Shown: positions 18,297 to 26,654, counted from the stretch's first letter. The stretch: DNA of 64,000 nucleotides from Pontibacter virosus (GCF_003096355.1 NZ_QEKI01000006.1:186001-250000), one strand, 5' to 3'. Translations and numbers: made by a program. Notes: generated by a model not told the origin, from the sequence alone.

Positions 18297-19580
18297 ATGC
18301 AGGACTTCCTAGAGTTTTTCTCGTTTACGGATGCCAACATTCGGTACGTGACGCTGGGCTCGGTGCTCTTGGCTGCGAGTTCGGCGGTGGTGGGCTGTTT
18401 TACGCTGCTGCGCAAGCGGGCGCTGGTAGGTGATGCGGTGGCACATGCCGTACTGCCGGGTGTCTGTCTTGCTTTCATCCTGTCAGGCACCAAAAATCCG
18501 TTCATCCTGCTGATCGGTGCTTTTGTAACAGGCTGGCTTTCCCTGGTAGTGATCGACTACATTACCTCCCGCTCCCGCATCAAAGAAGACACAGCCATTG
18601 GATTAGTGCTTTCCGTTTTTTTCGGAATCGGAATTCTTCTTCTCACCGCTATTCAGCAGACAGGTAACGCCGCCCAGAGCGGACTCGACAAGTTTTTGTT
18701 CGGCAGTGCGGCATCCCTTATCGGAGAAGATCTGATCGCATTTGGGGTGGTTGCCGTGCTACTCCTGGTTGCCGTAGTGCTGTTTTACAAAGAACTCACG
18801 CTGCTCTGTTTCGATCAGGCCTATGCCCGTACCATCGGTTTTCCGGTCCGGGGACTAGAGTTGCTGCTCACCACCCTCACAGTGTTTGCTGTTGTGGTAG
18901 GTATACAGGCTGTAGGAGTTGTGCTGATGGCCGCCATGCTGATCACGCCAGCTGCAGCGGCCCGCTTCTGGACGGAAGACTTGAAGGTGATGCTGGTGCT
19001 CGCTGCTCTGATAGGCGCTTTCTCAGGTATAGCAGGCGCATTTGTTTCCTACACCGCCCCTTCCATGCCGACCGGACCCTGGATCGTGCTGATCGTGTCG
19101 ATGATCGCGATCCTGTCTTTTGCCCTGGCTCCCGGTCGTGGTTGGGTGGCCCGCATCCTGCGGCAGCGGCGCAACAAAACACGCATCCTGGAGGAAAACC
19201 TGCTCAAGTTGCTTTACCAGCTTGGCGAACTCCGGCAGGACTACGGCAGCGCCCGCAGTCTGGATGAATTGCTCGAGCGGCGCAACATACCGAAACAAGA
19301 AGCCCTAAGTGGATTGCAGAAGTTAAAGAGACAAGGCTACCTCCAGAAGGAAAATCAGCGCTGGCTGCTGACTCCGGAAGGTGAGAAACGCGGCCGTCGA
19401 GTAGTGCGCCTCCACCGCCTCTGGGAGCTATACCTGACACAATACCTGCACCTGGCCTCCGACCACGTGCACGAAGACGCCGAAACGATCGAGCACATCA
19501 TTACTCCGGAACTGGAACAGCGCCTCATCGAGGAACTTAATTACCCCGACCTCGACCCGCATAGCGCCAGGATACCTTAA
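18297..19580 (+). CDS. Metal ABC transporter permease fused to a DtxR-like domain
   Basis: The first about 280 of 427 residues are an ABC-3 family permease with seven to nine hydrophobic segments and the conserved LRKRALVGDAVAHAVLPGV and GVVLMAAMLITPAAAARFW blocks. After a basic linker (RQRRNKTRILEENLL) the last about 140 residues form a second module: a winged helix (LDELLERRNIPKQEALSGLQKLKRQGYL) followed by RLHRLWELYLTQYLHLASDHVHEDAETIEHIITPELEQRL. This is homologous to the metal-binding half of the DtxR protein encoded just upstream. The module ends at LDPHSARIP without the FeoA domain. A cytosolic metal-sensing gate on the channel is an attractive inference. The usual partner binding protein and ATPase precede it. 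Confidence 0.9.
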   Translation: MQDFLEFFSFTDANIRYVTLGSVLLAASSAVVGCFTLLRKRALVGDAVAHAVLPGVCLAFILSGTKNPFILLIGAFVTGWLSLVVIDYITSRSRIKEDTAIGLVLSVFFGIGILLLTAIQQTGNAAQSGLDKFLFGSAASLIGEDLIAFGVVAVLLLVAVVLFYKELTLLCFDQAYARTIGFPVRGLELLLTTLTVFAVVVGIQAVGVVLMAAMLITPAAAARFWTEDLKVMLVLAALIGAFSGIAGAFVSYTAPSMPTGPWIVLIVSMIAILSFALAPGRGWVARILRQRRNKTRILEENLLKLLYQLGELRQDYGSARSLDELLERRNIPKQEALSGLQKLKRQGYLQKENQRWLLTPEGEKRGRRVVRLHRLWELYLTQYLHLASDHVHEDAETIEHIITPELEQRLIEELNYPDLDPHSARIP

Positions 19581-19592
19581 GTGAGTGAGTGA

Positions 19593-19892
19593 TGGAGTGG
19601 TTGAGTGATTTTGAGAGTTAGCAATAGGAAGTTAAGAAGTAAAATGTAGCGACGTGATACTGTAACGGCGAGTTGAAGTTGCAGATAGTTTTTAGCTAGG
19701 TATAAAACATAACAACTTATAGGGACAAGTCGCGACCTGTCCGAATCGTGCACAACTTATTTGTTTGAATCAGGATTTGCAGGATTAAAGAGGGCCCCTA
19801 CCCCCACGGATTTACAAGATTATTAGAAACAATTGTTCATAAAATCAATCCTGAAAATTTTAAAATCATAAAAAAATCGTTCAACCACTCCA
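19593..19892. repeat. MITE-like intergenic element, copy C
   Basis: About 300 bp between the two permease genes are bounded by inverted ends TGGAGTGGTTGA (19593-19604) and its complement (19881-19892). Inside are a 20-bp near-palindrome centred on TCGCGA (19723-19742) and the same GAATCGTGCAC tail (19743-19753) as copy A. The flanks contain GTGAGTGAGT-type runs that mirror the TCACTCAATC runs right of copy A. Confidence 0.65.
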
Positions 19893-19917
19893 CCACTAAA
19901 TCACTAAATCAAAAAGC

Positions 19918-20796
19918 ATGAACGCATTCTGGATCATATTGACGGGTAGTTTGGTAGCGACGTGCTGCAGTCTGTTGGGTTGTTTCCTGATACTGCGGCG
20001 TATGGCCATGGTGGGCGATGCTATTTCCCATGCGGTGTTACCGGGTATCGTGGTCGCGTTTATGTTCACGGGCTCCCGCGATACAGTGCCGATGCTGATA
20101 GGGGCCGGACTACTGGGTGTACTCACCACTTTTCTGATCGAGTTCTTTCACCGCTTTGCACGTGTACAGGCCGATGCAGCTATCGGTGTCACGTTTACCT
20201 GGCTCTTTGCCATTGGCATCATCCTTATTTCCGTATTTGCAGGACAGGTGGATCTGGACCAGGACTGCGTGCTGTACGGCGAAATTGCCTATGTGCCGCT
20301 CGACCTCATCATCATCGATGGCGGCCTGAGCATGGGTCCGCGCACTGTCTGGATGCTGGCGGTAGTGACCCTGCTGATCGGCGCTTTCATAGTGCTGGGG
20401 TATAAGGAGCTTTTCCTGACTACCTTTGATCCGGCCTTCGCGGCTGCCATCGGCATCTCCACTACCCTTTGGTATTACCTATTGATGGGCGCGGTGTCGC
20501 TCACAACGGTAGCTTCCTTTGAGTCAGTTGGGGCGATTCTTGTGGTGGCTTTCCTGGTTGCCCCTCCTGCCACGGCATACCTGCTAACCGACGATTTTAA
20601 GACGATGCTAGGAATATCAGTAGCCTTGGGCATCATTGCCTCTTTTGCAGGTTACTACCTGGCGGTATGGCTCGATGGATCCATCGCCGGGGCTATCGCT
20701 ACCGTGACAGGTATAGAGTTCCTGATGGCTTTCCTTTTCTCGCCAACGCATGGCAGATTGCGCAGACAGAAACGTGTGCAGACAGTAGGACACTAA
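19918..20796 (+). CDS. Metal ABC transporter permease, second subunit
   Basis: The 292-residue permease of the same ABC-3 family has no C-terminal DtxR-like module. The conserved LRRMAMVGDAISHAVLPGIV block (about 30) and SVGAILVVAFLVAPPATAYLL (about 200) are clear, with eight or more hydrophobic segments. Manganese and iron systems of this type often have two different permeases forming a heterodimer with one ATPase. Gene order here (regulator, binding protein, ATPase, permease-DtxR, permease) supports one transporter. Elements B and C inside the unit could place internal promoters or attenuate transcription. Confidence 0.92.
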   Translation: MNAFWIILTGSLVATCCSLLGCFLILRRMAMVGDAISHAVLPGIVVAFMFTGSRDTVPMLIGAGLLGVLTTFLIEFFHRFARVQADAAIGVTFTWLFAIGIILISVFAGQVDLDQDCVLYGEIAYVPLDLIIIDGGLSMGPRTVWMLAVVTLLIGAFIVLGYKELFLTTFDPAFAAAIGISTTLWYYLLMGAVSLTTVASFESVGAILVVAFLVAPPATAYLLTDDFKTMLGISVALGIIASFAGYYLAVWLDGSIAGAIATVTGIEFLMAFLFSPTHGRLRRQKRVQTVGH

Positions 20797-20870
20797 ACTG
20801 AATACTATACCCTTAAGATGAATATATCCAAAGTAGTGCTTTAAGCGTTTTGATTCAAAGAAAATCCACC

Positions 20871-21413
20871 ATGCTAAAGAAAACTTTCCTGCTGCCTTTG
20901 CTCATTTTAATGCTGTTGGCTTCCAGCTATACCTGGCATAAGAGTACACCAGTTGATAAGCCAAGCCAGAAAGGAGCCAAAATCAACTGGATTAGCATAG
21001 AAGAAGCTGCAGAGAAGATCAAAAAGCAACCCCGTAAAGTAGTCATTGATGTGTACACCGACTGGTGCGGCTGGTGCAAAAAGATGGACAAATCTACTTT
21101 TAGCGACCCTGCTGTGGTGGCCTATATTAATAAAAACTACTATGCCGTGAAGCTTGATGCTGAGGGCAAGACCCCGATCACGCTAAACGGCCATACCTAT
21201 ACCTTCAAAGAACAGTACCGGGCACACGAACTGGCGGTGGCGTTGCTACAGGGACAGATGAGCTATCCGACCACCGTTTACCTGGATGAGAAATTCAACA
21301 TGCTCACGCCCGTTCCCGGCTATATCGATGCTTCTACCTTCCGCCAGATTCTAACCTATTTCGGGGACAATCACCACAAGTCTAAAACCTGGGAAGAATA
21401 TACCAAAAAGTAG
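20871..21413 (+). CDS. Secreted thioredoxin-fold protein
   Basis: From the ATG at 20871 the product has 180 residues, beginning with a signal peptide or anchor (LLPLLILMLLASSYTWH). An earlier in-frame ATT/ATG-like start would only add unlikely residues. The thioredoxin domain has the active site DWCGWCKKMDK (WCGWC, about 65), a cis-proline region MSYPTTVYLDEKFNM and the extended-loop insert typical of DUF255-like or SoxW-like proteins. A periplasmic disulfide reductase role is likely; the partner is unknown. It sits alone between the transporter and mnmE. Confidence 0.85.
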   Translation: MLKKTFLLPLLILMLLASSYTWHKSTPVDKPSQKGAKINWISIEEAAEKIKKQPRKVVIDVYTDWCGWCKKMDKSTFSDPAVVAYINKNYYAVKLDAEGKTPITLNGHTYTFKEQYRAHELAVALLQGQMSYPTTVYLDEKFNMLTPVPGYIDASTFRQILTYFGDNHHKSKTWEEYTKK

Positions 21414-21425
21414 GATTGGCAAATG

Positions 21426-21460
21426 TTTGGTGCAGAATGCCTTATAAATCCGTAATTTTG
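21426..21460 (+). promoter_or_regulatory. mnmE promoter
   Basis: TTTG at 21426-21429 and TAATTTTG at 21453-21460 form a Bacteroidota-type promoter with a 23-nt spacer, 24 bp before the TTG start of mnmE. Box and spacing are the same as at the ABC-F gene. Confidence 0.72.
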
Positions 21461-21483
21461 AGCTTTAAAACACCTGCTATACC

Positions 21484-22863
21484 TTGATTCATCAGTTTTT
21501 ACATACCGATACCATTGCCGCTGTCGCCACGGCGCCCGGTATAGGCGCTATTGCGGTTATCCGGCTCTCGGGACCAGGGGCCATTACAATCACCAATTCT
21601 GTTTTCAAAGGCAAAGACCTGACGGAGCAGGCCAGCCATACCATCCATTTCGGCACGATCCGCGAGGGCAATAAGATCATCGATGAAGTGCTGGTTTCGC
21701 TGTTTGTGGCGCCTCACTCCTATACCAAAGAGAATGTGGTGGAAATCTCCTGCCACGGCTCTGACTTTATTGTGCAGCAGATCATGCAGCTGCTCCTGAA
21801 GAAAGGCGCTCGTCTAGCCAACGCCGGCGAGTTTACAAAGCGTGCCTTCCTCAACGGACAGTTTGACCTGGCACAGGCTGAGGCAGTGGCCGACCTGATC
21901 GCTTCCGATTCTGCCCTTTCGCATGAAGTAGCCATGAAACAGATGCGCGGTGGTTTTTCACAGGAGATCAAACGATTAAGGGCCGAACTGGTGCATTTCG
22001 CTTCGATGATCGAGCTGGAGTTGGACTTTGGCGAAGAAGATGTGGAGTTTGCCGACCGTGACCAATTGCGCACCCTGATCCTGAATATACAGCAGATCAT
22101 ACGCGAGCTGCTCAAATCATTTGAGCTGGGCAATGTGATCAAGAACGGCGTTCCGACTGTGATCGTGGGCAAGCCCAATGCGGGCAAGTCTACCCTGCTC
22201 AACAAACTGCTCAACGATGAGAAAGCCATCGTATCGGATGTACCGGGTACGACCCGCGACTTCATCGAAGATGAGATCAACATTGGGGGTGTCACATTTC
22301 GTTTCATCGATACGGCCGGTCTCCGCGAAACCACGGATAAGGTAGAAGCAATTGGTGTAGAACGTACTCATCAGAAACTGAGTCAGTCTTCGCTTATTAT
22401 TTATTTGTTCGATGTGACCGACACGACGCCGGCAGAACTACAGTCTGAACTGGAAGTGCTCAACCCTAAAAAACTGCCATTCCTGCCTGTCGCCAACAAA
22501 ATAGACCGGGCCACACCTGAGAAGCTAGCCGAATTTGCAGGTATAGAGGGGTTGGTGAAGATCTCCGCTGCGGAGGGCGCACACCTGGAAGACCTGAAAC
22601 AGGCGTTGGTAGACAAAGTGAACTTGGGCAAACTCAACACACAGCAGCAGACCATCGTGACCAACCTGCGCCACGTCGACAGCCTAAACAAAACCTACGA
22701 GGCCTTGGATGATGTGCTCAACGGCATTGGTCTGGGTATGAGCGGCGACTTGGTGGCAGCCGATATACGCCGGGCACTTTACAGCCTGGGTATGATCACG
22801 GGTGAGATCACAAATGATGATTTGCTGGATAATATTTTTACAAAGTTCTGCATCGGCAAGTAG
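21484..22863 (+). CDS. mnmE: tRNA uridine-5-carboxymethylaminomethyl modification GTPase
   Basis: The 459-residue protein has the MnmE order: N-terminal formyl-tetrahydrofolate-binding domain (TDTIAAVATAPGIGAIAVIRLSG), a helical domain with an inserted G domain (P-loop VGKPNAGKSTLLN about 223, switch DVPGTTRDFIED, DTAGLRET, NKID) and the C-terminal catalytic FCIGK. With MnmG it modifies U34 of several tRNAs. The start appears to be TTG at 21484: the reading frame is closed just upstream, no ATG lies near, and the family N-terminus begins only six residues later. A good promoter lies 24 bp upstream and a terminator follows. It is the last clearly core gene before the mobile island. Confidence 0.96.
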   Translation: MIHQFLHTDTIAAVATAPGIGAIAVIRLSGPGAITITNSVFKGKDLTEQASHTIHFGTIREGNKIIDEVLVSLFVAPHSYTKENVVEISCHGSDFIVQQIMQLLLKKGARLANAGEFTKRAFLNGQFDLAQAEAVADLIASDSALSHEVAMKQMRGGFSQEIKRLRAELVHFASMIELELDFGEEDVEFADRDQLRTLILNIQQIIRELLKSFELGNVIKNGVPTVIVGKPNAGKSTLLNKLLNDEKAIVSDVPGTTRDFIEDEINIGGVTFRFIDTAGLRETTDKVEAIGVERTHQKLSQSSLIIYLFDVTDTTPAELQSELEVLNPKKLPFLPVANKIDRATPEKLAEFAGIEGLVKISAAEGAHLEDLKQALVDKVNLGKLNTQQQTIVTNLRHVDSLNKTYEALDDVLNGIGLGMSGDLVAADIRRALYSLGMITGEITNDDLLDNIFTKFCIGK

Positions 22864-22895
22864 ATTCTCAAAATAAGTCAATATCAAAATAAAGC

Positions 22896-22930
22896 AAAAG
22901 CCTGATTATGATTGATAATCAGGCTTTTTT
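22896..22930 (+). terminator. Intrinsic terminator of mnmE
   Basis: A 13-bp stem (22896-22908 with 22916-22928) with a 7-nt loop is followed by a T-run. It lies 33 bp after the mnmE stop and marks the left edge of the accessory island. Confidence 0.9.
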
Positions 22931-23101
22931 GCGTCTATACCTGTTTGTTAATCAAAATTGATATTCTTAAATTTATAGTACTGTTGTACCTCGTTCGTAC
23001 CCAAATTACAGTATTTGTACCCCACTACTGAAATCGGGGGAGATTATTTGACTTATTTAACACTAATGATACTTAAATAACTCTAACTGCCCTTATCAGC
23101 C

Positions 23102-23668
23102 ATGAGTTCTAACATCAGAATACAGCGTATTTGCCAGCAATGCGGACAGGAGTTCACCGCCAGAACGACCGTCACCCAATACTGCGGCGACAACTGTGCC
23201 AAGCGCGCTTATAAAGCCAGGAAGAAGGCCGGCAAAGTGGAGGCCAGCAACAGGGAAACAGAGCGCATCCGGAATAAGCCATTGGAGGACATCAAGGCAA
23301 AGGAGTTTCTGACCATCCGTGATACGGCCCTCCTGATCAACTGCAGCAGGCAAACGGTTTATAACCTGATCAAGGGCAATATCCTTCCCGCCGCTCAGCT
23401 GTCTGCCCGCAAAACCATCATCAAGCGGGCTGACATTGACAAACTGTTCCAGCTTACACCTCTGGCCCAAACGGCGGGGCAGCTCGCGCCACCCGCTTTC
23501 AACCCTGCCGAATGCTATACCCTGACACAGGTTCAGCAACAGTACAGAATCTCTGAAAAGGCGCTGTATGACCTGATCATACGGCACAACATACCGAAGT
23601 ACCGGCAGGGCATTTATGCCTATGTCCCCAAAAAACCGATTGATGTACTCCTGGGCCCTATTTTATGA
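23102..23668 (+). CDS. Zinc-finger plus helix-turn-helix DNA-binding protein
   Basis: The 188-residue protein starts with a small zinc-binding motif (CQQCGQEF and YCGDNCAKRAY, four cysteines). Two copies of an excisionase-like helix-turn-helix follow (FLTIRDTALLINCSRQTVYNLIKGNIL about 63 and YTLTQVQQQYRISEKALYDLIIRHNIP about 138). Each resembles the MerR/AlpA-type HTH_17 domain. It lies 22 bp upstream of an integrase gene and is probably its recombination directionality partner or regulator. Such pairs are common at the end of Bacteroidota integrative elements. Family naming is by pattern only. Confidence 0.8.
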   Translation: MSSNIRIQRICQQCGQEFTARTTVTQYCGDNCAKRAYKARKKAGKVEASNRETERIRNKPLEDIKAKEFLTIRDTALLINCSRQTVYNLIKGNILPAAQLSARKTIIKRADIDKLFQLTPLAQTAGQLAPPAFNPAECYTLTQVQQQYRISEKALYDLIIRHNIPKYRQGIYAYVPKKPIDVLLGPIL

Positions 23669-23690
23669 TTTAAACCAAATTCCCGCTATC

Positions 23691-24815
23691 ATGACAAAAG
23701 TAGCCTTACGACGCAAGCCGATCTCTAAAGAAAGGCTCTCGCTTTACCTCGACTTTTACCCCCCTATTCCCCACCCCGATACGGGCAAGCTGACCCGACG
23801 GGAGTTCTTGGGGCTTTTCCTGTTTGAAAAGCCCAAAACGCAGCTGGAGAAGCACCACAACAAAGAAACGCAGGCCCTTGCTACTAATATTTGTGCGCAA
23901 CGGCAGCTGGCGATACAAAATCTGAACTTTGGATTCCTCGCCAAAGAAAAGCAAAAAATCACGCTGCTCGATTATTACAGGAAAGAGGCTGCCAGACACA
24001 ATGGCTCTAACGGACAGGTGTGGCAAAGTTCACTGCTTTACATGCAGGACTTCTTCTCTGAAGGGCAGAAATTATTTGAGCTGACCGTCGCCGACTGTAA
24101 CGCCTACAAAGACTTTCTGCTCCACGCCAAAAGCCAGCGTTGCAAAAGGAAAGCGAAGATCTCCCGCAACACGGCGGTCTCCTATTTCATTAAGTTTAAA
24201 TCGACTCTTAAAAAGGCCTACAGAGAGGATCTTCTCAAATCAGACCTGAACACAAAAGTGTCCGCCATCGAGCCAGCTGAGACAAAACGGGAATTTCTCA
24301 CCCTGGAGGAGCTGCAGGCGCTGTACGGAACGGACTGCCCCCTGCCTGTCCTGAAGAAAGCAGCCATTTTCTCCGCCTTAACAGGCCTTCGCTTTTCAGA
24401 TATCAAAAAGCTCACCTGGCGTGAAGTGCAACACAGCCAGGCAGAAGGCTACTACCTGCAGTTCAGGCAGCAAAAAACCCAGGGAGTGGAGCTGCTTCCC
24501 ATTTCTGAAGAAGCCCTACAGCTATTAGGAGAGCGCGGATTGCCTGACACCCTGGTTTTTGATGGGCTGGAATATTCTGCCCAAAACAACAACCTTTTGC
24601 GCGATTGGGTTAAGACTGCCGGCATCACCAAATACATCACCTTCCACTGTTTCAGGCACACCTATGCCACCCTTCAACTTTCCCACGGAACCGACATCTA
24701 CACCGTGTCCAAGCTCCTCGGGCACCGGGAGCTGAAAACGACGCAGATCTATGCGAAGGTGATCGACCGATCCAAGCGGGAGGCGGCTAATCGTATTACA
24801 CTGAAGATAACATGA
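23691..24815 (+). CDS. Tyrosine-type site-specific integrase
   Basis: I use the ATG at 23691 (MTKVALRRKPISKERLSLYL), giving 374 residues of the Bacteroidota integrase type with an arm-binding domain, a core-binding SAM-like domain (about 95-190) and a catalytic domain. The catalytic arginine is in ALTGLRFSDI (about 233), HxxR in HCFRHTYATL, the second His in LLGHRELKTT and the nucleophile Tyr in TTQIYAKV. All are present, so it looks active. It lies directly after the zinc/HTH gene and near the mnmE terminator, which would fit integration there, but I could not find the matching attachment sites. Confidence 0.93.
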   Translation: MTKVALRRKPISKERLSLYLDFYPPIPHPDTGKLTRREFLGLFLFEKPKTQLEKHHNKETQALATNICAQRQLAIQNLNFGFLAKEKQKITLLDYYRKEAARHNGSNGQVWQSSLLYMQDFFSEGQKLFELTVADCNAYKDFLLHAKSQRCKRKAKISRNTAVSYFIKFKSTLKKAYREDLLKSDLNTKVSAIEPAETKREFLTLEELQALYGTDCPLPVLKKAAIFSALTGLRFSDIKKLTWREVQHSQAEGYYLQFRQQKTQGVELLPISEEALQLLGERGLPDTLVFDGLEYSAQNNNLLRDWVKTAGITKYITFHCFRHTYATLQLSHGTDIYTVSKLLGHRELKTTQIYAKVIDRSKREAANRITLKIT

Positions 24816-24908
24816 TTACCGACTGCTACTTAAAGACTTACACGAAATAAATAACACAGTCAATCCTATCAATTTTGTGCTTCATCCCTCATTATAAAGA
24901 AAACAGAT

Positions 24909-25247
24909 ATGGAAAATTTAACTTTTGAAAAACTCCCTCAGGCCGTCAGTGAACTGCATAACAAGCTAAGCCGCATAGAGCAACTCCTTCTGGAGAGGCA
25001 GGGCCCGGAAAAGGAGGAGGAAATGTTCACCGTCGCGCAGGCTGCAGCGTTTCTCAAGATTTCCGTGGGCACGGTTTACCTCAAAGTCAGTAGCAGGGAA
25101 ATCCCGGTCAACAAAAGGGGGAAACGCCTTTATTTTTACAAGTCTGAGTTGGAGGAGTGGGTAAAAGGGGGCAGAAAGAAAACGGTGTCAGAGTTACAGC
25201 AGGAAGCACAGCAGTATGCCGGAAAGGGCACCAGGCACAGGCGGTAA
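24909..25247 (+). CDS. Excisionase-like helix-turn-helix protein
   Basis: The 112-residue protein has an N-terminal helix (FEKLPQAVSELHNKLSRIEQLLLE), then the HTH_17 domain (MFTVAQAAAFLKISVGTVYLKVSSREIPVNKRGKRLYFYKSELEEW) and a basic tail. This exact layout is widespread in Bacteroidota mobile elements, where the proteins act as excisionases or regulators. It lies 94 bp after the integrase. No partner gene overlaps it. The 390 bp that follow hold no convincing gene. Confidence 0.85.
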   Translation: MENLTFEKLPQAVSELHNKLSRIEQLLLERQGPEKEEEMFTVAQAAAFLKISVGTVYLKVSSREIPVNKRGKRLYFYKSELEEWVKGGRKKTVSELQQEAQQYAGKGTRHRR

Positions 25248-25573
25248 AGCAACAGGTCGGGCAGTCCCAAATTAAAGTTAAAGTATTGTCAGTAGCATCC
25301 AGTGATCCATTGCTCGAGCAGCATCCATTTTTGACGGGCAAAAGGACAAAAGTGAAAGGATCGATCCAGCATACTTAGGGTAACCTTTACTATGTTTCAT
25401 GGACAGCTTGCTTGTATAAACAATGAGTAAAGCGTGCAGTCCTCTCGCAAAAACGCGTCAGGTGCATATAGGCCAAATCGACTGTCTGCCACTGCATAGC
25501 CCCCTTTAGTATTATAGCTTCCCTGCTCCAGTATGCTATACCTTACCAGGAACAGGCCTTCTATGATTCCTCA
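25248..25573. other. Intergenic stretch before the hip operators
   Basis: I see no supported gene here. The frames are short and lack recognisable motifs. The region separates the excisionase-like gene from the hipB operators. Confidence 0.4.
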
Positions 25574-25638
25574 CCATTATACCTGATCAGGTATAATGGA
25601 TTCTAACTAAATTATCTTTATACCCGATAAGGTATAAA
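25574..25638 (+). promoter_or_regulatory. Two HipB-type operators upstream of the hip locus
   Basis: A perfect 26-bp palindrome (25574-25599) and an imperfect 22-bp one (25617-25638) both have the form TATACC-N6-GGTATA. Their centres are 41 bp apart, close to four helical turns, and the second ends 2 bp before the hipB ATG. This fits cooperative autorepression by a dimeric Cro-like antitoxin, as known for E. coli hipBA (different sequence and spacer). Confidence 0.75.
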
Positions 25639-25640
25639 GC

Positions 25641-25853
25641 ATGTCACTAAACGAATTTGTAAAGGAGCGGCGGAAGGCAGCCGGGCTCACCCAGCCTGAG
25701 CTGGCAGCAAAGGCCGGCGTGGGTCTCCGTTTCGTACGCGACCTGGAGCAGGGGAAGGAGAGCCTGCGCCTGGACAAGGTGAACCAGGTGCTGCAGCTCT
25801 TTGGCTATCAGGGCGGCGCGTTGCCCATCAACCGAAACGAATTGCTCCCATGA
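25641..25853 (+). CDS. HipB-like antitoxin, XRE helix-turn-helix
   Basis: The 70-residue protein is a compact Cro/CI-type helix-turn-helix (FVKERRKAAGLTQPELAAKAGVGLRFVRDLEQGKESLRLDKVNQVLQLFGY) of the Y4mF/HipB family. The FVRDLEQGK recognition helix is typical. It is the first gene of a toxin-antitoxin operon: its stop overlaps the ATG of the HipA-N-like gene by 4 bp. It should bind the two palindromes directly upstream and repress the operon. Confidence 0.88.
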   Translation: MSLNEFVKERRKAAGLTQPELAAKAGVGLRFVRDLEQGKESLRLDKVNQVLQLFGYQGGALPINRNELLP

Positions 25854-26182
25854 GAAAGGCAGAAGTCAAATACCAGGATAAAACAGCCGGCTGGCTCACA
25901 CAGGATGAGGCCGGGTATCATTTCAGCTATGACGCGGCCTACCTCCGCTCAAAAAACCCGGAGCCCATCAGCCTGACCCTTCCCCTGCGGGAGAAGCCTT
26001 ACACCGACCGGGTGCTGTTCCCTTTCTTCGACGGGCTGATACCGGAGGGCTGGCTGCTGGACATAGCCGAAAAGAACTGGAAACTGAACCCCAGGGACCG
26101 GATGGGGCTGCTGCTGGCCTGTTGCAAGGACTGCATCGGCGCTGTAAGCATTCACCCTGTGACAAAGGAGGATAATTCATGA
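25850..26182 (+). CDS. HipA N-terminal-domain protein (HipS-like)
   Basis: The 110-residue protein corresponds only to the N-terminal subdomain of HipA (KAEVKYQDKTAGWLTQDEAGYHFSYDAAYL to PFFDGLIPEGWLLDIAEKNWKLNPRDRMGLL). Stand-alone proteins of this kind occur in three-gene HipB-HipS-HipT systems, where HipS acts with or as the antitoxin. Overlaps of 4 bp on both sides indicate tight translational coupling. The gene itself seems intact, although the kinase gene after it is broken. Confidence 0.85.
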   Translation: MRKAEVKYQDKTAGWLTQDEAGYHFSYDAAYLRSKNPEPISLTLPLREKPYTDRVLFPFFDGLIPEGWLLDIAEKNWKLNPRDRMGLLLACCKDCIGAVSIHPVTKEDNS

Positions 26183-26361
26183 ACAGATGCCTATACTGTT
26201 ACCAGCCCTTACCGGGAGGCGAAGTAGATTTCCATCAGAGGTGTAGCAAAAAACTCTTTGATCAGGCTACCCCTCCCTTCCTGCCCTACACCGAAGAACA
26301 GATGGAGGAGCTGGCAAGGCAGACAATACGGAGCCAGATCGCGGTGACCGGCGTGCAGCCC
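26179..26361 (+). pseudogene. Truncated HipA/HipT kinase (N-terminal fragment)
   Basis: The first about 60 residues match the start of HipA-family kinase subunits: CLYCYQPLPGGEVDFHQRCSKKLF and the ending IAVTGVQP, which in intact proteins continues as KLSL with the ATP-binding part. Here homology stops at 26361. The frame runs on to 26598 through unrelated codons (PQANRGVYTSYCLGHGG and onward) that are the antisense of an antiporter gene. All kinase catalytic residues are therefore missing. The toxin is dead, which may leave HipB and HipS as relics or regulators. Confidence 0.8.
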
Positions 26362-26654
26362 CAGGCTAACCGTGGCGTCTACACCTCATACTGCCTTGGA
26401 CACGGTGGCAATCGCACCGGCCAAGAGGTAGATCAGGCACATGGTCACGATCCTAGCGTCGCCGCAACCGCGAATCAGCGCTTCTACCTTGGCGTTGACA
26501 GGCCCTTTGAGGATCAGGAAGGCAGCGACAATGCCGACCACCACGGCAACCGGCGAAGACAGGGCGTAAAAATCCTGCAGCCAGATACCCGCCCCTAAAA
26601 AAGTAAGTACAAATATCAAAAGGGGACCAAAGCGATTCCCCCGCCCTTTTGCAT
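26355..26654 (-). pseudogene. Na+/H+ antiporter (NhaC-like) N-terminal fragment, frameshifted
   Basis: On the minus strand, LTFLGAGIWLQDFYALSSPVAVVVGIVAAFLIL and CGDARIVTMCLIYLLAGAIATVSKAV match the start of Bacteroidota NhaC-family antiporters. The frame is broken twice. The start ATG at 26654 (MQKGGGIALVPF) is shifted against the rest near 26615, and a TGA stands where glycine is expected after VSKAV, beyond which GVDATVSLGL still matches the family. The fragment ends at the hipT junction, where CCCCAG could belong to either gene. The rest of the transporter is absent. Confidence 0.65.

Noticed and set aside
22940-23060. Attachment site for the integrase near repeated GTACC motifs
   Set aside because: I could not find a matching second copy in the window, so no att site can be claimed.
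26179-26598. A 139-residue open frame as a complete protein
   Set aside because: Only the first 60 codons match HipA; the rest is the antisense of an antiporter fragment, so the length is accidental.
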